Shown here: piece after piece, positions 24,971 to 33,773 of the stretch
Layout of the letters: each line of letters starts with the position of its first letter
Position numbering within the stretch: the first letter of the stretch is position 1
Assembly (NCBI GenBank): GCA_003216635.1
Contig: QCIO01000014.1
Coordinates: forward strand, 1-37,874
Length of the DNA stretch: 37,874 nt
Direction: 5' to 3'
Source of the DNA: Prochlorococcus sp. AG-402-L23
GTDB lineage: Bacteria; Cyanobacteriota; Cyanobacteriia; PCC-6307; Cyanobiaceae
The notes under the pieces: generated by a model
Database searches by the model: none
What the model was told of the DNA's origin: nothing
The model's input: the letters and a program-made list of their open reading frames with translations, nothing else
Translations under genes and position numbers: made by a program

Positions 24971-25387
24971 ATCGTTATTAATCCACTTTCTTAAATTTTT
25001 AATATTAGGCAGCGGTAATTTCTGGATATCAGTGCGTTCTTTTATATTATTAGAATTTTGATCTTTGTTAAATATTCCATCACTGCTAGCATTTTCCAGG
25101 CCATTTGATTCGCACTTTGTTTCTTCAATATTTTCAAAAGTTTTTGATAATTCAAGCTTAATTTGTTCTTGATTTTCTTCATGTACTTCATCAATTAAAG
25201 AGATCTGTTTTTGATTTTCTTCTTCACGCAGATTTTCTTTTTGTAGTGAACTATGGATTAATAAATCATTTAATGAATCAATCCCAAATCTATGGACCCA
25301 CTTAAGAACAACATTTTCTTTAAGCAAAAAATTTTTTTCTAAAGAGGCTTGTTTAAAAACTTCTATTAAATGATTTTTTAAAAGCAT
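24956..25387 (-). CDS. Hypothetical protein, acidic linker type
   Basis: A 143-residue protein that I cannot place in a family. The N-terminal 50 residues look folded and helical (KNHLIEVFKQASLEKNFLL, then VVLKWVHRFGIDSLNDLLIH). A middle part rich in Glu, Gln, Asn and Lys is probably disordered. The C terminus KLPLPNIKNLRKWIN is compact and could be a short binding motif. No signal peptide or membrane helix. It starts seven bases after the ABC permease stop, so it is likely the last gene of the ctaA-ctaB-ABC transcript, and it converges with groEL. Confidence 0.7.
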   Translation of the reverse strand: MLLKNHLIEVFKQASLEKNFLLKENVVLKWVHRFGIDSLNDLLIHSSLQKENLREEENQKQISLIDEVHEENQEQIKLELSKTFENIEETKCESNGLENASSDGIFNKDQNSNNIKERTDIQKLPLPNIKNLRKWINNDKKAS

Positions 25388-25394
25388 AAAATTT

Positions 25395-26219
25395 CTAATT
25401 TAACTTTCTATTTAACAGAGGCCTTATAATAATCAAGGAAAAAACTGTTAAAGAAAATAAAATTGAGATACAACTCTTACAAGTTAAATCACCATATGGG
25501 GCATGTAAAGCCACTAATTCTAAATCCATAGTTTGTGTATAGGCAGTCCTAATAGGTTCAATAGCAAAAGTTAATGGATTTAATGAAGCTAACCATCCCA
25601 GCCAATTTGGCATAAAAGAGATTGGAGCTAAAGCAGTGCTCGCAAATAGAAGAGGTAAATTTATTACGAATATTAGAGCGATTAATTCAATATGTCCCGG
25701 CAAAACAAACGCTAAACATAAACTTATTGATGTCACAAAAAGAACTAATAAAATTAGTGTTGCAAATACAATTCCTAAACCATATAAGTTGGGCCATCCA
25801 TAACCCAAAATGTATGAAACAATCATTATTACAATGCTCTGAACAAAGCTCAAGATTGTTATGTAAAAAAAAGAAGATAAAACTATGGATAATCTACTGG
25901 TTAAAGGAGCCACAAGTAATCTATTAAGAAATCCAAACTCTCTATCAAACATTAAAGGAAGACCAGAGTTTAGGGCTCCGCTAAAAGCAGTAAAAACAAT
26001 AAGTCCTGCTCCTAAAAAATTCCCATAAGAATCAACTCCTGGTAAAAAACCTTCAGGAGCTTTAGAGAATAAAGCCCCAAATAAAAAAAGCCAAATTATT
26101 GGTTGTAATATTCCTGCTAAAAGAGTTGATGGTCTTCTTTTTAATTGAATAAATAATCTCTTTGTTAAGGCAAATGTTTCTTGATATAAAAAAAATAAAT
26201 TATACTGTTGTAATTCCAT
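25395..26219 (-). CDS. ABC-2 type exporter permease
   Basis: A 274-residue membrane protein with six helices and the ABC-2 layout. A cytosolic N terminus (FALTKRLFIQLKRRPSTLLAGI) leads to helix one (QPIIWLFLFGALF); FDREFGFLNRLLVAPLTSR is the coupling region, and APISFMPNWLGWLASLNPLTFAIEPIRTAY is the conserved end loop typical of DrrB-like and multidrug exporters. It would pair with the ATPase encoded 48 bases upstream. The substrate is unknown; the neighbours are ctaB and ctaA, discussed in the findings. Confidence 0.9.
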   Translation of the reverse strand: MELQQYNLFFLYQETFALTKRLFIQLKRRPSTLLAGILQPIIWLFLFGALFSKAPEGFLPGVDSYGNFLGAGLIVFTAFSGALNSGLPLMFDREFGFLNRLLVAPLTSRLSIVLSSFFYITILSFVQSIVIMIVSYILGYGWPNLYGLGIVFATLILLVLFVTSISLCLAFVLPGHIELIALIFVINLPLLFASTALAPISFMPNWLGWLASLNPLTFAIEPIRTAYTQTMDLELVALHAPYGDLTCKSCISILFSLTVFSLIIIRPLLNRKLN

Positions 26220-26267
26220 AATTAGCAGTAATTAGTATTCATTATAGTTAGTTAACCAAAAGTTTTT

Positions 26268-27284
26268 TTATCGCATGGATTGCTTTGATTCTTTTTTTAG
26301 GTCTCTTTTCCCTGCCATAGAAATTTCAGCATCCAATAATGTTTTCCCAGTTGCCTGAAGATATACATCATCCAAGCTTGGCTGACTTTGGGTAAGAGAA
26401 AAAATTTCAAACTTTGAGAAGGCCAATTCCACTTTTAGCTTCGTAAGTAAATCTTTTTGCTTATCTGCTACGAAATTTATCGAGAAACCTTGAGCTTCAT
26501 TTATGATAATCTGACTAATTCCATCTATTGAAGATAAAATTTTACATATATTTTTTGCTTCTTCCTGATTACTAAATTCTCTTACTTTCAAAGTTACTCT
26601 ATCTCCTCCTAATTTATTTTTGAGCTCTGCAGGAGTCCCTTTTGCTATAACTCTTCCATCATCAATTATCACTAATCTGTCTGCCAATTTATCTATTTCA
26701 TCAAGATAGTGACTACTTAAAATAATGGTCATTCCATTATTTCTCAAATCTTTCAAAAGTTGCCATATAATATTTCTACTTTCAATATCTAAACCAACTG
26801 TTGGTTCATCCAAAATTAATACTTGGGGCAAATGTAAAAGTCCAGCTGCCAGATCTATTCTTCTTTTCATTCCCCCTGAATAAGTTCCGCACTTACGATC
26901 AATCCAATCATTCATTTCTAATTGATCTATTAATTTCTTTATCCTTTCAAATTTTTTATTTTTGTTGATGTGATATAAATCTGATTGAAAATCCAAAAGC
27001 TCTCGTCCAGTTAATATTTTATCAAGTGCAATGTCTTGGGCAACATAACCAATTAATTCTCTAATTTTCCTTGAATTTTTTATCAGATTAATATTATTTA
27101 TAAAAACTTCTCCACTATCAGGCTCTATTAAAGTAGCGAGTATTTTTATTAGTGTTGATTTGCCAGCACCATTTGGACCTAGTATTCCGAATAATGTGCT
27201 AGCTTCAATTTCCATTGATAAATTTTTTAATGCATTGATATCTGAATAAGATTTTGAGAGCCCTTTAACTTTTATATAATTCAT
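26268..27284 (-). CDS. ABC exporter ATP-binding protein (DrrA-like)
   Basis: A 338-residue ATPase from ATG 27284; a TTG one codon earlier is less likely. Walker A GPNGAGKST (36-44), the signature YSGGMKRRIDLAAGL and Walker B LILDEPTVGLD are intact, followed by the H-loop SSHYLDEID. The C-terminal 100 residues form the extra domain seen in DrrA-type drug exporters (GGDRVTLKVREFS and LDDVYLQATG). It supplies energy to the permease next to it. ctaB ends 39 bases upstream. Confidence 0.93.
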   Translation of the reverse strand: MNYIKVKGLSKSYSDINALKNLSMEIEASTLFGILGPNGAGKSTLIKILATLIEPDSGEVFINNINLIKNSRKIRELIGYVAQDIALDKILTGRELLDFQSDLYHINKNKKFERIKKLIDQLEMNDWIDRKCGTYSGGMKRRIDLAAGLLHLPQVLILDEPTVGLDIESRNIIWQLLKDLRNNGMTIILSSHYLDEIDKLADRLVIIDDGRVIAKGTPAELKNKLGGDRVTLKVREFSNQEEAKNICKILSSIDGISQIIINEAQGFSINFVADKQKDLLTKLKVELAFSKFEIFSLTQSQPSLDDVYLQATGKTLLDAEISMAGKRDLKKESKQSMR

Positions 27285-27323
27285 CAAACTTACTATTTAC
27301 TTAAAAAACATTTTACATCTAAT

Positions 27324-28325
27324 TTAATTACTAAGCAGGGATACAATAGATAAAAATATTTGCATGGATTGCTGCTCAAATTCTACGGATAGTTGGGTTC
27401 TGGAAATTAATAACAAAAGACAAATGCCAAACATGTAGAGAATAGACCACCTAAAAAGAGACTTTGCTCTTGAAAGATCATCTGGAGATTTCTTTAATTC
27501 ATTTATTAATTGCAAAAGTCTTCCATTAAATGGCAATAACATAATTCCGTATAAGAGACCCCCTTCAGGTAGAGCAAAGACTCCCATAATACTCATTAAA
27601 ACTGTTGCCCATCCGTAACGAGAAATCGCTTTAGCAGTAAAAACAGATCCTTTAACAGAAGGGAGCATAGGAATACCAACAGATGCGTAATCATCCTTCA
27701 ACAAAATTGCAAGTGCCCAAAAATGAGCTGGGGTCCATAACATTACTAAACCAAACAACCACCAACCACTAAGACCTACATGCCCTGTGGCAGCAGACGC
27801 TCCAACTAAGGGTGGTATCGCGCCAGCAACTCCTCCGAAAACAATGTTTTTTGTTGTACGAGGTTTCAAAATAACTGTATATAAAATTACGTAACTAAAT
27901 AAACCAAGAAGAGTTAAACCCGCAGCTAAATAATTTACACCACTTACTAAAAGCATCGAAGCTGCCAAAGTACATGATACGGCGGCTAAAAATACAGTCT
28001 CAGATGACAACTTTCCTGCTGGCAAGGCTCTTTTGCTAGTTCTTGTCATCCTTTTATCTAATTCCATTTCCCACAAGCAATTAAGAGCTCCTGCTGCTGC
28101 TGCTGCCAAAGCGCCTCCTCCTAAAGTGCAGATAAGTTTCGGGGAAGACAAAGGCCATTCTTCTGTTAAAGCCATTCCTCCCAAAGTTGTTGCCAATAAA
28201 AGTGGGATTAATCTGGGTTTTGCTACTTCAAGCCAAGGCGGCAAAGTTAATCTTTTTCTTGAAGGGACAACTTCATCTTTAATTGAAGATTTATAGTTCA
28301 AGTTTTCTAAGTTACCACTGTTCAT
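27324..28325 (-). CDS. ctaB: Protoheme IX farnesyltransferase (heme O synthase)
   Basis: A 333-residue membrane enzyme with eight or nine helices that adds a farnesyl group to heme B to give heme O. The UbiA-type motif reads [23 protein letters not shown], with the CtaB-specific MxRTxxR run, and [22 protein letters not shown] is the second family signature. About 30 extra residues precede the first helix. The product is used by CtaA. Its ATG overlaps the ctaA stop by four bases (ATGA), so translation is coupled. Confidence 0.95.
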   Translation of the reverse strand: MNSGNLENLNYKSSIKDEVVPSRKRLTLPPWLEVAKPRLIPLLLATTLGGMALTEEWPLSSPKLICTLGGGALAAAAAGALNCLWEMELDKRMTRTSKRALPAGKLSSETVFLAAVSCTLAASMLLVSGVNYLAAGLTLLGLFSYVILYTVILKPRTTKNIVFGGVAGAIPPLVGASAATGHVGLSGWWLFGLVMLWTPAHFWALAILLKDDYASVGIPMLPSVKGSVFTAKAISRYGWATVLMSIMGVFALPEGGLLYGIMLLPFNGRLLQLINELKKSPDDLSRAKSLFRWSILYMFGICLLLLISRTQLSVEFEQQSMQIFLSIVSLLSN

Positions 28326-29248
28326 GAATTGATACCAACCATTTGAGAATTTAGGGAATGGTTTAGACCTTTTTTGTTAAAAGGATTTCTAAAAATTAAT
28401 GTTGTTAATATCGCAATAAATAAAGAAGCGTTAAGTTGATGACCGATAATAAAAATAGGTTCATTCAAATTTGTTTTAAGACTTAAAACACCCAAAGTAA
28501 TTTGGGAAAACAAGAGAAAAATAAGTGTTGTGAGATATTTCCAATTTTCATTAAGCAAACTTCTCTTATAAATTGCAATAGCAATAATCAATAAAATTGA
28601 AAAAGCAATTGGGAAAGCAAATAATTTATGTGTATTTAGAATTAGACATTGTTTATTAAGAGATAAGCAAATATGTGCTGACCATGTTGATGAAAGCCTT
28701 ACGCCAATAAAAGATTGAATCAGAGTAAGTAAAAGAGGAACAAAAAATAATAATCTCCACCAAATTAATGGCTCTTCAATGTCGTCATTTTCTAAATTTT
28801 GATTTATTGAAATTGTTGTAATGAGAAGTAGAAAAGCTATTAAAAGATGGCCAGTAACAGTATATGAATCAAGCAGGTTTATTACTGTTAAAGCTCCAAA
28901 GGATCCTTGGACAATAACGAGAAAAAGTAATAATGAATAAGTTTTAGGTAACCAATTTGGAATTTCATTTTTCCAAATAATTGAAAGCGCAAATTTAAAA
29001 AGAATTAATATTCCAACCAGAAAAGCATCTAGACGATGAAACCACTCTAGAAATACTCTTAGGTTCATATGTTTAAAAGGCAAAAAAGATCCATAACATA
29101 ATGGCCAATCTGGACAGGCAAGTCCTGCCTCCATGACTCTCGTAGCACCTCCAATTACGATTAGTGCGATAAGTGCAAATACACTATGACTTCCCAACCT
29201 TTTAAAAATTGTCAGATATTTTGATTTATATAATTGATTATTAATCAA
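28322..29248 (-). CDS. ctaA: Heme A synthase
   Basis: A 308-residue membrane enzyme with eight helices in two related four-helix bundles; it oxidises heme O to heme A. Conserved histidines are in [27 protein letters not shown] and IGHQLNASL. The family motif [21 protein letters not shown] lies near the N terminus, with its Cys pair. The start is a TTG at 29248, as no upstream ATG exists in frame; this makes low translation possible. It is the first gene of the leftward transcript and diverges from ctaC. Confidence 0.94.
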   Translation of the reverse strand: MINNQLYKSKYLTIFKRLGSHSVFALIALIVIGGATRVMEAGLACPDWPLCYGSFLPFKHMNLRVFLEWFHRLDAFLVGILILFKFALSIIWKNEIPNWLPKTYSLLLFLVIVQGSFGALTVINLLDSYTVTGHLLIAFLLLITTISINQNLENDDIEEPLIWWRLLFFVPLLLTLIQSFIGVRLSSTWSAHICLSLNKQCLILNTHKLFAFPIAFSILLIIAIAIYKRSLLNENWKYLTTLIFLLFSQITLGVLSLKTNLNEPIFIIGHQLNASLFIAILTTLIFRNPFNKKGLNHSLNSQMVGINS

Positions 29249-29358
29249 ATGGATAAAACCTATTATTTTGAATAATAAATTAGATTCAAAAACTAAACAT
29301 TAATTAAAAATTAATATGTTTAATTTAAAAAATAATTTACTAATTTAATCTTTTTTCC

Positions 29359-29386
29359 CTGACAATTAACTCTAAAAAGTTATTAA
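29359..29386 (+). promoter_or_regulatory. Possible promoter for ctaCDE in the 263-base divergent gap
   Basis: CTGACA (29359-29364) and TATTAA (29381-29386) are 16 bases apart, giving a leader of about 120 bases before ctaC. A second -10-like TATAAA is at 29486-29491. The gap 29249-29511 holds no gene on either strand. Confidence 0.3.
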
Positions 29387-29511
29387 TAATACGCCTTTTA
29401 TTTCATAAATCTTAAGAAGTTGTGAATTTAAATGTTTTTCTTTTAACAAAGGATGCAGGATTAAAAAAATTGAATATCTTGAGGATATAAATACAAATTT
29501 TTAGATATCAA

Positions 29512-30315
29512 TTGTTAAATAAAAACATTTATTTAATACTAATTATTTCACTCGTTTTTGCTATATCTTTTTGGATTGGTTTTAATGTAAATTTGCTCCC
29601 AGAGGAAGCAAGTATTAATGCACCAATTTACGATGAACTTTTTAAAATTCTTTTCATCATTGGATTAATTATTTTTATAGGAATGACAATAGCTGTTATT
29701 TATAGCTTATTTAAGTTTAGGAAAAGAAATGATCAGATAGGAGATGGTATAGCTCTAGAGGGAAATTTAAGCTTAGAAATTGTATGGACAATTATCCCTT
29801 CAATAATTGTTTTGTTAATAGGTTTATATAGCTACAACATCTACGATCGAATGGGAGGGATGAAAGAACTAAATCATAATCACGAAATGATGAGTTCTAA
29901 CACTGAAAAAATATGGGCTGGAATAAGTCAAACTTCTGATAATGAAATAGCAATAAATAATTTATCAATTGAAGTTTCAGCTATGCAATTTGCATTTCTA
30001 TTCAATTATCCCAAGGGCAATTTCATATCAGGAGAACTACACGTTCCTGTTGATCAAAAAGTATCAATGAAAATGGAATCCAAAGATGTCATTCATGCTT
30101 TTTGGGTGCCAGAGTTCAGAATTAAACAGGATATTATTCCTGGGCAACCTACTATTCTAAATTTCACTCCTACAAAAGTAGGAAAATATCCGATAATTTG
30201 CGCAGAATTATGTGGCCCATATCATGGAGGGATGAGAGCCTCCATAATTGTTGAAGAAGAATCTGATTACAACGAATGGTTTAACAAAAATAAAAAACCA
30301 GAGGTAAATTTATGA
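29512..30315 (+). CDS. ctaC: Cytochrome c oxidase subunit II
   Basis: A 267-residue membrane protein. Two N-terminal helices (IYLILIISLVFAISFWIGF and LFIIGLIIFIGMTIAVIYSL) are followed by a lumenal or periplasmic cupredoxin domain. The CuA site is complete: DVIHAFWVPEF has the His, and CAELCGPYHGGM carries Cys-x3-Cys-x3-His-x2-Met. It accepts electrons from cytochrome c or plastocyanin. The start is a TTG at 29512, without a clear ribosome binding site. ctaD begins with an ATGA overlap. Confidence 0.95.
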   Translation: MLNKNIYLILIISLVFAISFWIGFNVNLLPEEASINAPIYDELFKILFIIGLIIFIGMTIAVIYSLFKFRKRNDQIGDGIALEGNLSLEIVWTIIPSIIVLLIGLYSYNIYDRMGGMKELNHNHEMMSSNTEKIWAGISQTSDNEIAINNLSIEVSAMQFAFLFNYPKGNFISGELHVPVDQKVSMKMESKDVIHAFWVPEFRIKQDIIPGQPTILNFTPTKVGKYPIICAELCGPYHGGMRASIIVEEESDYNEWFNKNKKPEVNL

Positions 30316-31937
30316 CAATATCAATTGATCCACAAAAAACTAATAATGAAAGCCTTCAACCTAAAGGCTGGCTTAGATACTTTAGTTTTAGCCTTGATCA
30401 TAAAGTAATTGGGATACAATACTTAGTTTGCGGTTTTCTTTTTTATTTAATAGGAGGAACCTTAGCGAGCGCTATAAGAATTGAACTAGCTAGTCCAATG
30501 TCTGACTTTATGCCAAGAGATGTTTATAACCAAGTTTTAACTTTACACGGAACAATAATGATATTCCTTTGGATAGTGCCTGTAGTTAACGGTGCTTTTG
30601 GAAATTATTTAATTCCATTTTATGTAGGTGCAAGAGATATGGCATTCCCAAGATTAAATGCCGTAGCTTTTTGGTTAATTCCTCCTTCAGGTTTGATGCT
30701 GGTAGCAAGCTATTTTGTTGAGGGTGCTGCTCAGGCTGGATGGACGGCTTATCCTCCTTTGAGCATAACTACTCCTCAATCGGGACAAATTATTTGGATT
30801 CTGAGCGTTCTATTACTTGGAGGCAGTTCTATATTTGGTGGAATAAACTTTATCGCGACCATTATCAAACTAAGAAGGCCAGGATTAAAACTTATGCAAT
30901 TGCCAATGTATTGTTGGGCAATGCTTGGAACAAGTCTATTAGTTGTTTTGTCAACTCCTGTTTTAGCAGGCACTTTAATTCTACTTAGTTTCGATATCAT
31001 CGCTAATACAGGGTTTTTCAATCCTGTTTTAGGTGGCAATGTCGTAGTTTATCAGCATTTATTTTGGTTTTATTCTCATCCAGCTGTATACATTATGGTC
31101 CTTCCTGCCTTTGGTTTAGTTAGTGAAATACTTCCTGTACATGCTAGAAAACCACTTTTTGGATATACAACAATGGTTTTTTCAATAATGGGGATAGTAG
31201 TTTTAGGTTTAGTTGTTTGGGCGCATCACATGTTTACAAGTGGAACGCCCCCTTGGATGAGATTATTCTTTACTATCGCCACAGCATTTATTGCTGTTCC
31301 GACGGGTATAAAATTTTTCAATTGGGTTGCAACATTATGGGGAGGTAAAATTTCCATTAATAGTGCAATGTTATTCTCTTGCGGATTTATTATAAATTTT
31401 GTTTTTGGAGGTATTACAGGAGTTGCTTTGGCACAGGTACCTTTCGATATTCACGTACATGATACCTATTTCGTTGTAGCCCATTTTCATTACATAGTTT
31501 ATGGAGGGACTGTTTTTATTATTTTCTCTTCAATTTATCATTGGTTCCCCAAAGTAACTGGGAAAATGCTCAATGAAAAATTAGGAATTTTACACTTTAT
31601 CATTACTTTTATTGGATTTAACTTGTGCTTTGCTCCTCAACATTGGCTTGGTTTAAATGGAATGCCAAGAAGAGTTGCAGAATATGATCCTCAATTCCAG
31701 TTCGTTAATCAAATTAGTAGCCTTGGGGCTCTTTTGATGGCTATAAGTACAATTCCTTTTTTAATTAACGTATTCCTAAGTGTGAGAAATGGAAAAAATG
31801 CTGGAGATAACCCTTGGAATGCTCTTACACCAGAATGGTTAACATCTTCTCCACCTCCAGTTGAAAATTGGGAAGGCGAAGCTCCATTAGTTGAAGAACC
31901 ATATGGTTATGGTAAAGAAATTTCTGAACAAAAATAA
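30312..31937 (+). CDS. ctaD: Cytochrome c oxidase subunit I, A2-type
   Basis: A 541-residue subunit with 12 helices that carries heme A, the heme A3-CuB centre and proton channels. LHGTIMIFLW has the low-spin heme His; FYSHPAVYIM has the CuB His and cross-linked Tyr; AHHMFTSG has two more CuB His; VAHFHYIVYGG has the heme ligands. The position before HP is Tyr-Ser instead of the more common Gly-His-Pro-Glu, which marks the A2 group of oxidases. PTGIKFFNW has the K-channel Lys. It starts by ATGA overlap with ctaC. Confidence 0.96.
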   Translation: MTISIDPQKTNNESLQPKGWLRYFSFSLDHKVIGIQYLVCGFLFYLIGGTLASAIRIELASPMSDFMPRDVYNQVLTLHGTIMIFLWIVPVVNGAFGNYLIPFYVGARDMAFPRLNAVAFWLIPPSGLMLVASYFVEGAAQAGWTAYPPLSITTPQSGQIIWILSVLLLGGSSIFGGINFIATIIKLRRPGLKLMQLPMYCWAMLGTSLLVVLSTPVLAGTLILLSFDIIANTGFFNPVLGGNVVVYQHLFWFYSHPAVYIMVLPAFGLVSEILPVHARKPLFGYTTMVFSIMGIVVLGLVVWAHHMFTSGTPPWMRLFFTIATAFIAVPTGIKFFNWVATLWGGKISINSAMLFSCGFIINFVFGGITGVALAQVPFDIHVHDTYFVVAHFHYIVYGGTVFIIFSSIYHWFPKVTGKMLNEKLGILHFIITFIGFNLCFAPQHWLGLNGMPRRVAEYDPQFQFVNQISSLGALLMAISTIPFLINVFLSVRNGKNAGDNPWNALTPEWLTSSPPPVENWEGEAPLVEEPYGYGKEISEQK

Positions 31938-31943
31938 AAACAT

Positions 31944-32546
31944 ATGACAACACTAGATAGCTCAAAAGAAATTCAAAAAAATAATTCTGAAGTTAATGAA
32001 ACACATGAAGACTTCAGAATGTTTGGTCTTATAACTTTCCTAATTGCGGACGGAATGACTTTTGCTGGATTCTTTGCTGCTTATTTAACTTATAAAGCAG
32101 TAAATCCATTACCAGATGGTGCTATTTATGAATTAGAACTACCAATACCTACTCTAAATACAATTTTGTTACTTGTTAGTAGTGCAACTTTCCATAAAGC
32201 AGGCAAAGCACTTTTAAAAGATAAAAACTCAGATTCCCAAAAATGGTTATTTTTTACTGCTTTTCTTGGAATTATATTTTTAATATGTCAATTATTTGAA
32301 TATTTTCATTTACCTTTTGGATTAACCGATAATTTATTTGCAAGTACTTTTTATGCTCTTACTGGTTTTCATGGATTACATGTCACTTTAGGCACTTTAA
32401 TGATTTTAATTATTGCTTGGCAATCGAGAATCAATGGCGGAAGATTAACTAGTCAAAATATTTTTCCATTGGAAGCTGTTGAATTGTACTGGCATTTTGT
32501 AGATGGAATATGGGTTGTTTTATTTATTATTTTGTATCTTTTATAA
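31944..32546 (+). CDS. ctaE: Cytochrome c oxidase subunit III
   Basis: A 200-residue membrane protein with five helices, one set shorter than the seven-helix form in mitochondria. ITFLIADGMTFAGFFAAYL and FYALTGFHGLHVTLGTLM hold conserved Glu/Asp and His positions, and VELYWHFVDGIWVVLFIILYL is the C-terminal signature of the family. It stabilises proton uptake by subunit I. It begins six bases after ctaD and is the last gene of the oxidase operon. Confidence 0.95.
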   Translation: MTTLDSSKEIQKNNSEVNETHEDFRMFGLITFLIADGMTFAGFFAAYLTYKAVNPLPDGAIYELELPIPTLNTILLLVSSATFHKAGKALLKDKNSDSQKWLFFTAFLGIIFLICQLFEYFHLPFGLTDNLFASTFYALTGFHGLHVTLGTLMILIIAWQSRINGGRLTSQNIFPLEAVELYWHFVDGIWVVLFIILYLL

Positions 32547-32620
32547 AAAACAAAATTTCAAAAATTAAATATATTTTTTATTAATTTATATTGCCACAGT
32601 TCTCCTTTTTAGTAAGAATA

Positions 32621-32626
32621 TATAAT
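32621..32626 (+). promoter_or_regulatory. -10 hexamer before the cyAbrB gene
   Basis: A perfect TATAAT lies 17 bases before the ATG at 32644, so the mRNA leader would be about ten bases. The -35 region is poor. The gene is thus probably not read only from the oxidase operon. Confidence 0.4.
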
Positions 32627-32643
32627 TATGAATTTGTCAGATA

Positions 32644-32997
32644 ATGCTTGAAGGAAAAGAACTTCTTGAAAAAGCAAAGTTATTAAGTAAAAAATCTCAA
32701 GATGAGATAGCAAAAGGTTGTGGGTACGTAGGTCCAAGTGGAAGAATCTTAAGAAAAAGTTTTTATAGGGCGCTTATCGAAGCTAAGGGTTACAAAATAG
32801 GAAATGGTCGTCTGGGGAAAAATGGTAATAGAGCTTCAAGAGGCAGACAGACAGAATTCAAAACTAAAGTTCATGGCAATGGGAACCTATTAATTGGTCA
32901 TGCCTACACCAAAAAATTAGGTCTAGAACCTGGTCAGGAATTTAAAATCGATCTTAAAAAAGAGTCAAAAACAATTTATCTGATTCCATTAAATTAA
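32644..32997 (+). CDS. Cyanobacterial AbrB-type transcription regulator (cyAbrB)
   Basis: A 117-residue protein of the cyAbrB family found across cyanobacteria. The N-terminal part KAKLLSKKSQDEIAKGCGYV is a helix region, and the C-terminal AbrB-like swapped-hairpin DNA-binding part is around KVHGNGNLLIGHAYTKKLGLEPGQEFKIDL. The middle is basic (GRLGKNGNRASRGRQ). cyAbrB proteins act as abundant DNA-binding regulators of carbon and nitrogen genes in other cyanobacteria; targets here are unknown. It follows the oxidase operon and converges with ribE, ten bases apart. Confidence 0.9.
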   Translation: MLEGKELLEKAKLLSKKSQDEIAKGCGYVGPSGRILRKSFYRALIEAKGYKIGNGRLGKNGNRASRGRQTEFKTKVHGNGNLLIGHAYTKKLGLEPGQEFKIDLKKESKTIYLIPLN

Positions 32998-33007
32998 AAA
33001 ATATATT

Positions 33008-33661
33008 TTACCAACCGTTTTCTTTAAGCCACTCTGAAGAAATATTATTTGAAGATAAATCTTGATAACTATTTTTATTAAATAAAAGTAATTTCTCTAC
33101 ATATTTAATTAGTGCATCTGCCTCAAGGTTTACGCTATCACCGATATTTAATTTATTCAGATTTGTGTTATGCCAAGTATGAGGAATTATCGCAATAGTA
33201 AATATTTCTCCTTCCTGCTCATATTTTGCAATCGTAAGACTTATACCATTTACACAAATACTCCCTTTATTAACTACATATTTTGAAAAATTATTATTTT
33301 TCCACTTTATTGATAAGAGCCAAGATTTCTCTAATTTTTCTATATTCTCAACTGTTCCAAGGCCATCAACATGTCCACTAACTATATGCCCTCCTAGACG
33401 GTCAGACACCCTAAGAGCGGGCTCCAAATTAACAATCTGATTCAGGTTCGACTTTACTCCTAAAGTTGTTTTTTTTAATGTCTCCTCACTTACATCAACA
33501 GTAAATTTATTTTGAAAAATCTCTTTAACTGTCAAACAAATTCCATCAACAGCTATACTGTCACCGATTGCCATATCAAATAAATTATCTAGAATTTCAA
33601 TTTCTAAAATATTTTTTTCTTGTCTTAGTTTTCCAACTGATTGAATTATTCCTGTAAACAT
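33008..33661 (-). CDS. ribE: Riboflavin synthase, alpha chain
   Basis: A 217-residue enzyme that makes riboflavin from two molecules of 6,7-dimethyl-8-ribityllumazine. Two lumazine-binding repeats are visible: the first begins MFTGIIQSVGKL and has AIGDSIAVDGICLTV; the second begins GHIVSGHVDGLGTV and has GSICVNGISLTI. The length is the usual 200-220. The ATG at 33661 diverges from the aldo/keto reductase gene. The C-terminal 20 residues (Asn/Ser-rich) are beyond the core and vary in the family. Confidence 0.95.
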   Translation of the reverse strand: MFTGIIQSVGKLRQEKNILEIEILDNLFDMAIGDSIAVDGICLTVKEIFQNKFTVDVSEETLKKTTLGVKSNLNQIVNLEPALRVSDRLGGHIVSGHVDGLGTVENIEKLEKSWLLSIKWKNNNFSKYVVNKGSICVNGISLTIAKYEQEGEIFTIAIIPHTWHNTNLNKLNIGDSVNLEADALIKYVEKLLLFNKNSYQDLSSNNISSEWLKENGW

Positions 33662-33773
33662 AAATTTAAGAAAAATATTTTTGCAAAATTTTGTATTTAC
33701 TTTAATTTACTTTAAATGATTTTCAACTATAAATAAATTAAAGCGTAAATAAAAAGAAATTGATCATATTTAG

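Noticed and set aside
8198-29248. Two similar palindromes, TTGATT-A-AATCAA at 8198-8210 and TTGATT-ATT-AATCAA at 29234-29248, near antiporter and ctaA starts
   Set aside because: They resemble FNR-type half sites, but spacing differs from the consensus and short AT palindromes are expected by chance in such AT-rich DNA.
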